Shown here piece after piece: positions 34,598 to 41,981 of a stretch of DNA of 64,000 bases. The translations under genes were made by a program, and so were the position numbers. The notes beneath the pieces were generated by a model. It was not told the origin of the DNA. It made no database searches and saw only the letters and a list, made by a program, of their open reading frames with translations. Origin of the DNA: Pseudescherichia sp031998825 (lineage in GTDB: Bacteria; Pseudomonadota; Gammaproteobacteria; Enterobacterales; Enterobacteriaceae); assembly GCF_031998825.1 (NCBI RefSeq), contig NZ_DAMACX010000004.1, positions 94,347 to 158,346 on the forward strand. Direction: 5' to 3'. Within the stretch, counting starts at the first letter, position 1. Each line of letters opens with the position of its first letter.

Positions 34598-35555
34598 GCC
34601 TTGTCCCTGGAGGGGAGGCCTGTTCCAGCTTGCTGGCCAGCGGCTTAACGATCTTCTCGCCCTGTGCGCCGAAGAATTGATAGAGCGTATCGGAAGCTGT
34701 GTGGGTTAAAACCATAATCTCTATCCGCCGGTTGTCCGCTCCCTGTGGATTATGGGCATCCAGCAGCATACGATCGGCCATTGCGCTGACCTGCATCACT
34801 TTATCCTCTGGCATCCCCGCCTGCCCCATGACCCGCCGGGCAGAAAGGGCACGATCCCCGGAGAGGTTCCAGTTGTTGTACCCCGCCCCCTTGTAGCGCA
34901 TCGCATCGGTATGGCCGGTAATAATCAGCCTGTTATCGAGCGAGTTGAACACTGGCGTCAGCTCGGTTAACAGCGAGCGGAAGAACGGCATTATCGTGGC
35001 GCTGCCGCGTTCAAACATGCTGCGCTTCTGGTTATCCTTAATCAAAATACGCAGCCCCTGCGGAACAATCTCCATCTCAAGATTGCTCTCCATATGGGCC
35101 TTCAGGGCAATCTCGTTGATGCTGTTGGCGAGTTCCCCCAGCTCCCGCGCCGATTTTTGCCTCATACGCATTGCCGCATTGCTGGCCTCGCGCATTTTTT
35201 CCCGCTGATTTTCATCGCTGCGGGCTGGCCGATCTCTATCGCTCTCTCGCGCCTGTTCGCTACCGTGGCTACCGGTGGCCAGGGTGGCGACCTTCCGGGG
35301 AAGATGACTGAGCGGAGCCATACCGCCGCCAAAAAAGATGGACTGCCCATGCAGCGCAGCCACAATCTCTTCCCGATCGGACTGGCTGACGCTGTTAACA
35401 ATCCACAGGGTCATAAAGAGCGCCATCATGGCAAGGGTGAAATCGGCAAAGGCCACTTTCCAGGCACCGCCGTGGTGACCAGCATGGCTCTTTTTGATCT
35501 GCCGACGGATAATCGTGGTCTTTTTCCCGCGATCGCGTCGGTTTGCGGTCGCCAT
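34584..35555 (-). CDS. lafU: LafU, MotB-like stator protein
   Basis: LafU (323 residues) is the peptidoglycan-binding stator subunit. A basic cytoplasmic N-terminus (KKTTIIRRQIKKSHAGHHG) is followed by a single membrane helix WKVAFADFTLAMMALFMTLW that keeps the essential ion-binding aspartate (FADF). The C-terminal OmpA-like domain has RLIITGHTDAMRYKGAGYNN, ALSARRVM and NRRIEIMVL. Its start overlaps the lafT stop by one base. A MotB-type rather than PomB-type sequence suggests proton drive. Confidence 0.93.
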   Translation of the reverse strand: MATANRRDRGKKTTIIRRQIKKSHAGHHGGAWKVAFADFTLAMMALFMTLWIVNSVSQSDREEIVAALHGQSIFFGGGMAPLSHLPRKVATLATGSHGSEQARESDRDRPARSDENQREKMREASNAAMRMRQKSARELGELANSINEIALKAHMESNLEMEIVPQGLRILIKDNQKRSMFERGSATIMPFFRSLLTELTPVFNSLDNRLIITGHTDAMRYKGAGYNNWNLSGDRALSARRVMGQAGMPEDKVMQVSAMADRMLLDAHNPQGADNRRIEIMVLTHTASDTLYQFFGAQGEKIVKPLASKLEQASPPGTRHEPD

Positions 35556-36418
35556 TACTCCTCCTCCAGCATGGCGTTCACCCAGGCATCAAGGTTGGCA
35601 AAGGTCGGCTTCGACGCCAGATGCAGCAGCTTACGGCCGGCATCCACCGCCAGCAGCGTCGGCTTGCCCCCGGCCTGCGCCACCAGTACGGTGCGTACGC
35701 ACTCGAGCAGGGAGTGCTCGGCTCGTGCCTGCTGCTCCATCGCATTCGCCAGCGGATCCATAAAGCAGTAGCAGAAGAAGACTCCCAGAAAGGTCCCCAC
35801 CAGCGCAGCCGCTACCTTGAGGCCAATTAGCGCAATCGAGCCGTCGATGGACTGCATGGTGATGATGATCCCCAGCACCGCCGCGCAGATACCAAACCCG
35901 GGCATCGCCTCAGCCGTACGCTGCAGCGAGCGCGAGGGCGTCAGCAGCTCCTCCTCGATTGTCTCCAGCTCCTGATCGAGGATCCCCTCCAGCTCATGGG
36001 CATCGATTTTCCCCATCGCCATCAGACGAAAGTTATCGGCAATAAACATCACCAGCCGTTTTTGTTTTAATATCAGCGGGAATTTCTGGAATATTGTACT
36101 CTCCTCCGGCTGCTCAATATGCTGGTCAAGCATGCGTAGCCCGCCGGTTTGTACCATTTCGAGCAGTTCATACAGGCACATTAAAAGCTGACGCTGGAAT
36201 TCCGCGCCGAGTTTTTTCTTGCTAATAACGCCCTTTATCTGGTGAGCTATTTCACGCAGCACGTGTAGCGGGTTGGCAATAATCATCGATCCGATGCCCG
36301 CCCCGATAATGATCATAATTTCTGCAGGCTGCCAGATCGCCACCAGCTGACCACCTTCAACAAAGTAGCCGCCAAAAACGCAGCCCAATATGATTAATAA
36401 CCCTAATATTTTTTGCAT
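35555..36418 (-). CDS. lafT: LafT, MotA-like stator protein
   Basis: LafT (287 residues) is the channel-forming stator subunit, with four membrane helices and a large cytoplasmic loop. It begins QKILGLLIILGCVFGGYFVE and has the conserved EAMPGFGICAAVLGIIITM segment containing the key proline, and ALVGTFLGVFFCYCFMDPLA. Length matches E. coli MotA (295). It lies 16 bases after lafS, so sigma factor and stator share a transcript. Confidence 0.95.
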   Translation of the reverse strand: MQKILGLLIILGCVFGGYFVEGGQLVAIWQPAEIMIIIGAGIGSMIIANPLHVLREIAHQIKGVISKKKLGAEFQRQLLMCLYELLEMVQTGGLRMLDQHIEQPEESTIFQKFPLILKQKRLVMFIADNFRLMAMGKIDAHELEGILDQELETIEEELLTPSRSLQRTAEAMPGFGICAAVLGIIITMQSIDGSIALIGLKVAAALVGTFLGVFFCYCFMDPLANAMEQQARAEHSLLECVRTVLVAQAGGKPTLLAVDAGRKLLHLASKPTFANLDAWVNAMLEEE

Positions 36419-36434
36419 GAATGTTCCGCAACGG

Positions 36435-37148
36435 TTAATGAGAGAAGAAATAATTGCGTAGCTTCTCCGCTATCTTTTTATTAAGCTGACAAATTCTGGC
36501 TTCGCTCAGGTTGAGCACCAGGGCAATCTCTTTTAAATTCATATCCTGTTGATAATATAAAAAGAGAATTTGCTGCTCTTTCTCTGACAGAGTTTGTAGC
36601 GCCCGGCTCAGCATATGCTGGGTAATAACGTGATCCTCCAGCCCTTTTCCCTGCAGCGGCAGTTCGCTATGCCCGTCGCTTAGCAGCTCATCCAGGCTCT
36701 CCAGCACATCGGCACCCTCCAGCGCAAGATACTCCTGATACTCTTCAGCGCTTACGCCGTCAGCTTCCAGCTCGGCAGGCTCCGGCTCGCGTCCCAGAAC
36801 TTTTCGCCGCTCACGGATCAGATCTTTAATGTGATAAAACTTTTGTCGAAGCTGCCGCGGGCGCCAGTCAAGGCGTCTTAGTGCATCCAGCACCGAACCA
36901 CGGATACGCTGTGCGGCGTAGCCGCCAAACCCCTCATCAGGCTTACCATAGCGGCGCAGGGCATCCAGCAGGCCGATAAGCGCGATCTGCTGCATGTCCT
37001 CTCTCTCCATGACGCTACTGCACTGCGGCGCAAGCTGTCTGACGACCTTACGAACCAGCGGCAGATAGGCCTGCAGATAGTGACTCTCCTGGGACGCCGT
37101 TAGCGGTGGCAGGGTCTGAAACGCCTGCATCTCATAGGCGGCTGGCAT
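36435..37148 (-). CDS. lafS: LafS, flagellar sigma28 (FliA-like)
   Basis: LafS (237 residues) is the sigma factor for late flagellar genes. Region 2 reads YLPLVRKVVRQLAPQCSS, DMQQIALIGLLDALRRY and RIRGSVLDALRRLDWRPRQL; region 3 and region 4 follow (LSEKEQQILFLYYQQDMNLK and EIALVLNLSEARICQLNKK). It is the probable reader of the TTAATTTTTT...GCCGCTTT promoters before lafA and flgM and is presumably held by FlgM (17337). It lies in the sigma54-driven lafB-U operon, so it is made after LafK acts. Confidence 0.94.
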   Translation of the reverse strand: MPAAYEMQAFQTLPPLTASQESHYLQAYLPLVRKVVRQLAPQCSSVMEREDMQQIALIGLLDALRRYGKPDEGFGGYAAQRIRGSVLDALRRLDWRPRQLRQKFYHIKDLIRERRKVLGREPEPAELEADGVSAEEYQEYLALEGADVLESLDELLSDGHSELPLQGKGLEDHVITQHMLSRALQTLSEKEQQILFLYYQQDMNLKEIALVLNLSEARICQLNKKIAEKLRNYFFSH

Positions 37149-37175
37149 GGTCTTTTTTCCGGTTTATGCCACTCA

Positions 37176-37649
37176 TTACTGGAAAACCAATTTGCTAATT
37201 AATATATCGGTATAGCGTCCGGGGGTAGCTCTCTTCTTCAGTTCGCGATTTAACGCAGTAACAAGCAGAGATTTTATTTCACTGATTTTAAACGCGCGTA
37301 CCTGCTCATACTTGATATCTGCCAGCGTGGTTAAAATAATGCTTTGGTAAAGCGGTTCATCGGCAAGGATTTTTTTGGACGCCTCCTCACTCTCTGCCAC
37401 CATTGTTAGCGCCAACAGCATATAGTGATCCTCTCCAGCAGCATCGCTAAGCGTAATGACTGACTCTTTTAATGAAACGAAAATATCGTCTTCATGCTTT
37501 TTTTTCTTTTCCGTCGCTCTCTTTTCTACGGGGGTGTCAACAGCAGGCTTGTGCGTCTGCATATAATTAAAAACGATCCATGCCGCACCACCACCAACCA
37601 TAATAAAAAGCACCGCGCCAACAAGGCTGGCCAAAACTATTTTTTTCAT
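37176..37649 (-). CDS. lafF: LafF, FliL-like basal-body protein
   Basis: LafF (157 residues) is a single-pass inner-membrane protein (SLVGAVLFIMVGGGAAWIVF at residues 9-28) with a charged linker of Lys/Glu/Asp and a periplasmic FliL domain (EDHYMLLALTMVAESEEASK, LLVTALNRELKKRATPGRYT, DILISKLVFQ). FliL surrounds the stator and supports torque. It lies between fliK and lafS as in other lateral systems. Confidence 0.87.
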   Translation of the reverse strand: MKKIVLASLVGAVLFIMVGGGAAWIVFNYMQTHKPAVDTPVEKRATEKKKKHEDDIFVSLKESVITLSDAAGEDHYMLLALTMVAESEEASKKILADEPLYQSIILTTLADIKYEQVRAFKISEIKSLLVTALNRELKKRATPGRYTDILISKLVFQ

Positions 37650-37656
37650 TCACTTA

Positions 37657-38682
37657 TCACACTTTAATTAATACGGAGTCGCTCGATTTCAAACCGGCCT
37701 CTTCAGCCTCCAGCTCGACGGCGGAGATTATCTGCATGGGAGATGGCTGGTTATCGCGCTGCCGTTGCGACTGGGACTGCGACTGACCATCAGGGGAGAC
37801 CTGCACCTCTACCTGCACAAAGTTCTGCTGGGTGAGCTGGGCCCGCAGTGCCTCACCGCACTGCTGTAGCGTGCGGCAGACGTCCGCCTGTGACGCGCCG
37901 ATATGCACCGTCAATTTGCCTGCGTCGAGCTGAATGGCGATCTCCAGCTTGCCCAGCGACGGCGGATCGAGACGGATAGTTGAGATCTGCTGCTGCTGAC
38001 CGAGCTGAAAATGGATATTCTCTTTAAGCATGTGGACAAGCGCCTCGCCCCACTGCGCGGCACGGGTATCCACATGGATCATACGCTCCGGCTGCATCTT
38101 ACCCGGCAGAAAGCGCACATCGTCGGCGATAAAGCGGGTATGGGCCGCCAGCGAAGCGGGCTCTACGCTGTCATGGCGACGTTTTTCACCTGGCGCATGG
38201 TGCAGCGCAGCGGGCCGCTCTGGCCGGGGAGACTCAGCCTGACCGCCTAACGAGGCTACCGCGGGTAAGTTATCGGCGGACAAACGGACCTGCTCGGCCA
38301 GCTGCTTCGGGGTTACCGCAGCGGCCTGCGTTGGCAGTGCGACTTGTGCTAACTGCATTGATACCTCAGGCTGTGCCCACTGCGTCGCCTGCGTCAGCTT
38401 CTCTGCCACGGCAGGTCGTTCGGGCATCAGCAGCACGGACATTAGGGTCTCCAGTGCATGGGGTACCGTCTCATCTTTCTGGGCATGTTTAGTCTGCTTG
38501 TCGCCAGGCTCATGCTCTTCTGCGTCATCGCCCCGCGTTTGCAGCCGCTCCCGAAGCGCATTTTGCACCGCTTCCGGTAGCGTGAAGAGGTGCGCCTGCA
38601 GGCTGCCCTCCTCCTGCGGCTGAATGGACGCCGCCGTAAGCCGCTGGGCCAGCGCACCGGTGATTAAGCTCAGCGTATTCAT
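37657..38682 (-). CDS. lafE: LafE, FliK-like hook-length control protein
   Basis: LafE (341 residues) is the FliK-type ruler and switch protein. The low-complexity, Gln/Ala/Pro-rich N-terminal two thirds are typical of the ruler part. The C-terminal FliK domain is clear: TIRLDPPSLGKLEIAIQLDA, GKLTVHIGASQADV and ALRAQLTQQNFVQVEVQVS. Its start overlaps the fliT stop by four bases. This, not LafW, is the hook-length protein of the system. Confidence 0.9.
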   Translation of the reverse strand: MNTLSLITGALAQRLTAASIQPQEEGSLQAHLFTLPEAVQNALRERLQTRGDDAEEHEPGDKQTKHAQKDETVPHALETLMSVLLMPERPAVAEKLTQATQWAQPEVSMQLAQVALPTQAAAVTPKQLAEQVRLSADNLPAVASLGGQAESPRPERPAALHHAPGEKRRHDSVEPASLAAHTRFIADDVRFLPGKMQPERMIHVDTRAAQWGEALVHMLKENIHFQLGQQQQISTIRLDPPSLGKLEIAIQLDAGKLTVHIGASQADVCRTLQQCGEALRAQLTQQNFVQVEVQVSPDGQSQSQSQRQRDNQPSPMQIISAVELEAEEAGLKSSDSVLIKV

Positions 38683-38996
38683 GGCTGCTCCGACACGATA
38701 TTAACCAGCGAGTAGGCCAGCACGCCTTCACGCTGCTGACGATGTTTTTCCATCCGCGCCTGCAGCAGCGCTGCCCGTTCGCTTCGCCGGGCGATGATCT
38801 CGCCGTAGGCCTGGCGCAGCCGTGCCTTGAGCGCCTCCAGCTCCGCCTCCGGCGGCTGGCTCGCGCAATACGCATTGAACAGCGTCATCAGGCGGGTATG
38901 CAGCGCGGGCATCCTGCGCCAGCGCTGTTTATTCAGCGCTTCGTTCATCGCCTCCAGCAGCTCAGCAATCTGCTTATTTACGGTTTGCGTTTCCAT
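38679..38996 (-). CDS. lafD: LafD, FliT-like chaperone
   Basis: LafD (105 residues) has the size and helical character of FliT, the export chaperone of the filament cap FliD (KQIAELLEAMNEALNKQRWR, LEALKARLRQAYGEIIARRS). Sequence similarity to E. coli FliT is not obvious by eye; the call rests mainly on its place between fliS and fliK. It lies four bases after fliS. Confidence 0.75.
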   Translation of the reverse strand: METQTVNKQIAELLEAMNEALNKQRWRRMPALHTRLMTLFNAYCASQPPEAELEALKARLRQAYGEIIARRSERAALLQARMEKHRQQREGVLAYSLVNIVSEQP

Positions 38997-38999
38997 TGG

Positions 39000-39392
39000 T
39001 TAACCCAGCTTTTTTGCCAGCCCCTGCCAGCCCTCATGCAGGTTGTTCAAAATCAGCACAACCTCGTCTATTTTTTGCGTATTGAGTTCGCTGCTGGCTT
39101 CATAGAGGCGATAGACACAGTGGTCATAAAGCCGCGCCAGATTCAGCACCAGCTCGCCGCCGTTTTCAAACTCCAGCGAGCTGGTCAGCGCGTTAAGGAT
39201 GTCGATGCACTTGTTAATGCTTTTGGCTTTGCGATCGTAGCGTTTATGCGTGATATGGCTTTTGGCACGCTCCAGCTCCTCCAGCAGGCCGGTGTAGAGC
39301 ACCAGCACCAGATCCAGCGGTGATGCCGAGGCCGTGCGGGAGGCCAGATCGATCTCTTTATAGTGGCCATAGCCGTTTTCAGATGCATACAT
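39000..39392 (-). CDS. lafC: LafC, FliS-like flagellin chaperone
   Basis: LafC (130 residues from the ATG at 39392) binds flagellin in the cytoplasm and delivers it to export. It shows ASASPLDLVLVLYTGLLEEL, KAKSINKCIDILNALTSSLE and GGELVLNLARLYDHCVYRLY, which are FliS features. I prefer the start at MYASENGYGHYK because the longer frame (39464) runs into lafB. Spacing to lafB is 28 bases. Confidence 0.92.
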   Translation of the reverse strand: MYASENGYGHYKEIDLASRTASASPLDLVLVLYTGLLEELERAKSHITHKRYDRKAKSINKCIDILNALTSSLEFENGGELVLNLARLYDHCVYRLYEASSELNTQKIDEVVLILNNLHEGWQGLAKKLG

Positions 39393-39420
39393 AGCGTAAC
39401 GTCCTCTTTTTCCGTATTGC

Positions 39421-40737
39421 TCAGGCAAATGCCGCCATGCTGACCTGCATCGAGTAGATTTCAACCATCGTAGAGGTGTACTCCGCCAGATAGCGCTCGT
39501 AGGAGGCGTTGTAGGTCTCCTTTACCTGATCAACTTCGCGGGTGAGCTTGTCCTGCTCTTCACTAATGGCGTCCTGACGCTGAATGATGATGCCGCTGTT
39601 ATCGTCGAGATACGTCTCCATCACGCTATCGAGCTGAGCGGTCATGCTGTCATCGCCAACGAACAACGCATTCAGCCCCTCTGGGTTCTCTGCCATCGCC
39701 GCGCTAAACTGCTCGGACTCAATCTGCAGGTGGCCCTCTGCGTCAAGCGCGATGCCGTAATCGAGCATTGAGACGCCGTTATAGGTGGCATGCGTAATGC
39801 TCTGGATCTGGCGCTCAAGCGAGGAGATACCCGCATCGCCAGCAAAGGGCCCCGCTGCCTGGCCGTTACTGCCAAAGCTGGTTAACGAATCGAGGGTATC
39901 CACCAGCGTGTTGTAGGCATCGACAAAGGTCTGCACCTTCTCCTGCGAGGCCGATGCGTCGTTCGCTACGGTAAAGGTGATGGGGCCATCCGCTTCTGAG
40001 GTTTCAGCAAAGGTGATCGAGACGCCGGGAATAAGGTCGGTATAGGTGTTAGATCCGCTGGTGATCTCCACCCCGTCTTCCGCTGAACTGCCGAGGTAAA
40101 TGACAGAGTCCTGCGCAGCAGAGAGATCTTTCTGGGCGCTCATATCGGCGGCAAAGGTCGAGCTGGGATCGATGCCGCTGGTGGAGACCGTAAAAGCGTG
40201 GTCTTGCCCGGTCTCATCGGCGGTAAGCATCAATGTTGTCGAATCACCGGTGTTAACCAGCGTGGCGGTCACGCCAGGATTATCTTCCGAATCATTAATC
40301 GCATCGCAGAGTTCGCTCACCGACACGCTGCCGTCAGCATTGCCGTCTGCCTGAGCGAGATCGATATCCATCTCGCTGTCGCCCATGGTAATGGTGAACG
40401 TACCGCTATTAGGGATATCGCCATTGGCGATATTGAAGGTGCTCTGCTGAGCGGTCGCCAGCTGCTGAACATAAAACGTATAGGTGCCCGCCTGCGCTTC
40501 GGAATTCGCTGTTGCGGTGGCAGAGTCGTTGTTTGCCTTAACCGTATTCACCACCGGGCCGCTGGTCTCGCTGTTCAACGCATCTACCGCCGACTGGAAC
40601 GACGTCATGGCGCTGTCCAGCGTCGATAGCGCAGAGCTTTCGGTGTCCAGGTCGGTTTGCTGGCGTTGCAGCTGGCTCGCCCGAGTGGAGATATCCATCA
40701 GGGCGAATTGTTTAGCCATTATTTGCGGGTTTATCAT
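39421..40737 (-). CDS. lafB: LafB, FliD-like filament cap
   Basis: LafB (438 residues) is the cap that guides flagellin into the growing filament. The conserved start is MINPQIMAKQFALMDISTRA followed by QQTDLDTESSALSTLDSAM; the C-terminal coiled coil reads KLTREVDQVKETYNASYERY. The start at 40737 is chosen because GGAG lies 8 bases before it and because the ATG at 40758 coincides with the predicted sigma54 start point. It is the first gene of the lafBCDEFSTU-NlpC operon. Confidence 0.93.
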   Translation of the reverse strand: MINPQIMAKQFALMDISTRASQLQRQQTDLDTESSALSTLDSAMTSFQSAVDALNSETSGPVVNTVKANNDSATATANSEAQAGTYTFYVQQLATAQQSTFNIANGDIPNSGTFTITMGDSEMDIDLAQADGNADGSVSVSELCDAINDSEDNPGVTATLVNTGDSTTLMLTADETGQDHAFTVSTSGIDPSSTFAADMSAQKDLSAAQDSVIYLGSSAEDGVEITSGSNTYTDLIPGVSITFAETSEADGPITFTVANDASASQEKVQTFVDAYNTLVDTLDSLTSFGSNGQAAGPFAGDAGISSLERQIQSITHATYNGVSMLDYGIALDAEGHLQIESEQFSAAMAENPEGLNALFVGDDSMTAQLDSVMETYLDDNSGIIIQRQDAISEEQDKLTREVDQVKETYNASYERYLAEYTSTMVEIYSMQVSMAAFA

Positions 40738-40766
40738 CGTCGCTCCATTTAGTTGCAATCAGGCTT

Positions 40767-40783
40767 AGCAATAACAGTGCCAA
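40767..40783 (-). promoter_or_regulatory. Sigma54 promoter of the lafB operon
   Basis: The minus strand reads TTGGCAC-TGTTA-TTGCT, an excellent -24/-12 element. It shares the extended AAAGTTGGCAC context with the flgB promoter at 16457-16473. The start codon of lafB lies about 30 bases downstream. LafK is the expected activator. Confidence 0.88.
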
Positions 40784-40823
40784 CTTTATCTGTTTGAATT
40801 TAATAGATTAATTAATGAGAAAG

Positions 40824-40864
40824 GGAAGTAATGCTTCCGCAGGTAGGGGAAAGACTATTTCCCC
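40824..40864 (-). promoter_or_regulatory. Two short inverted repeats upstream of the lafB promoter
   Basis: GGAAG/CTTCC (40824-40838) and GGGGAAA/TTTCCCC (40846-40864) lie 40-80 bases upstream of the sigma54 promoter and after the lafA terminator. The place suits an enhancer for LafK, or processing of readthrough RNA from lafA. Neither role is shown. Confidence 0.4.
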
Positions 40865-40880
40865 TGGAGCCATCGCAGGT

Positions 40881-40913
40881 AAAACAACCACACCGCCTGG
40901 AAGCGGTGCGGTT
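40881..40913 (-). terminator. Rho-independent terminator of lafA
   Basis: An 11-base stem (AACCGCACCGC with GCGGTGTGGTT on the minus strand, one mismatch) with a 6-base loop is followed by GTTTT. It lies 17 bases after the lafA stop. Confidence 0.78.
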
Positions 40914-40929
40914 GAGTAAACGTATTGGC

Positions 40930-41841
40930 TTATTGCAGCAGGCTGGAAACCATCCCGGACATGCTGTTGGACTGCTTCAGCATGGTGATGCCGGTCTGCA
41001 TCAGCACCTGCTGTTTCGACATGTTTGAGGCCTCCGTGGCGTAGTCGGTATCCATGATGTTACCAATCGCCACTTCGGTGTTGTCCTGCATGCTTTGCAG
41101 GTTGGTGGCCGTGCTGCTCAGACGGTTCATGGTGGCACCCAAGGTAGACTGAATGCTGCCCACTTCATCCATAACGTCCTGGACCGCGCCAATGGTGGCA
41201 TTTGCTGAATCCAGGGTCATCAGTTCGCTGCCAGCCGTGCCGCTGGCGGATGCACCACCTGCACCGTCAGTACCATAGTCATCGCTAAAGGCCGTGCTCA
41301 GCGCGCTCAGATCTGTCGCCAGCTGGGTAACCTGAGAGGAGATGTTGATGGTGATCTGATCGGTAGACTGAGAGCCGACCTGGAAGGTCACGCCAGACGC
41401 GCTGGTGAACAGGCCGTTTTCAGATTTATTAAACAGGTTGGTGCCGCCGTTGGTGGTGTTCTGCAGCATGTCGGACATCTCCTGTCCCAGCTCGTCGAAC
41501 TCGGACTGCATTGCCGTACGGTCATCATCGCTGTACGTTCCGTTAGCTGCCTGGGTAGCGAGTTCGTCCATGCGCCCCAGAATATCGTTCATCTCGTCAA
41601 ACATGCCGTCCGCAGTTTGCAGCATGGCGGTGGCATCGGCGATATTACGCTGCGCCATGGCCATACCGTCAGACTGGGTCTGCATACGGTTAGCAATCTG
41701 CTTCCCTGCGGCATCGTCTGCTGACGAGTTGATACGGTTGCCGGTTGCCAGGCGCTCCATGGACTGGCTCAGAGAGGCGTTGCTTTTGTTGATGGCGTTG
41801 ACTGCCGCCATAGAGGCGGCGTTGGTATTAATAGATAACAT
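40930..41841 (-). CDS. lafA: LafA, lateral flagellin
   Basis: LafA (303 residues) is the filament subunit of the Flag-2 system. The N-terminal D0/D1 part starts MLSINTNAASMAAVNAINKS with LATGNRINSSADDAAG, and the C-terminal part ends MSKQQVLMQTGITMLKQSNS and MVSSLLQ. The exposed middle is very short (about 60 residues around 160-215) and rich in Ser, Thr, Gly and Ala (DDYGTDGAGGASASGTAGSE), so it lacks the large D2/D3 domains of E. coli FliC. The ribosome site AAGGAG is 7 bases before the ATG. A sigma28-like promoter lies 45 bases upstream, and a strong terminator follows, so it is monocistronic. It may be glycosylated by the product of 18146-20656. Confidence 0.95.
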   Translation of the reverse strand: MLSINTNAASMAAVNAINKSNASLSQSMERLATGNRINSSADDAAGKQIANRMQTQSDGMAMAQRNIADATAMLQTADGMFDEMNDILGRMDELATQAANGTYSDDDRTAMQSEFDELGQEMSDMLQNTTNGGTNLFNKSENGLFTSASGVTFQVGSQSTDQITINISSQVTQLATDLSALSTAFSDDYGTDGAGGASASGTAGSELMTLDSANATIGAVQDVMDEVGSIQSTLGATMNRLSSTATNLQSMQDNTEVAIGNIMDTDYATEASNMSKQQVLMQTGITMLKQSNSMSGMVSSLLQ

Positions 41842-41885
41842 CGTTCTGCTCCTTGAATGCGTGGATCTCAGTTGAGTACAGAACT

Positions 41886-41912
41886 AAAGCGGCGCACATC
41901 GGAAAAAATTAA
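41886..41912 (-). promoter_or_regulatory. Sigma28-like (LafS) promoter of the flagellin gene
   Basis: On the minus strand TTAATTTTTT is followed after 9 bases by GCCGCTTT. The same two words with a 10-base spacer precede flgM. The -10 element is 45 bases before the lafA ATG. Confidence 0.7.
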
Positions 41913-41954
41913 ACAGGCGGGAAAATTTTTTTGCGGGGATGAAAAGAGGATTCA

Positions 41955-41975
41955 GGGCGTCAGCTTCCGACGCCC
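41955..41975 (-). terminator. Hairpin after the class III aminotransferase gene
   Basis: GGGCGTC (41955-41961) pairs with GACGCCC (41969-41975), 7 bases after the aminotransferase stop on the minus strand. A loose TCCTCTTTT follows. It marks the right edge of the flagellar locus. Confidence 0.55.
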
Positions 41976-41981
41976 GCACTA

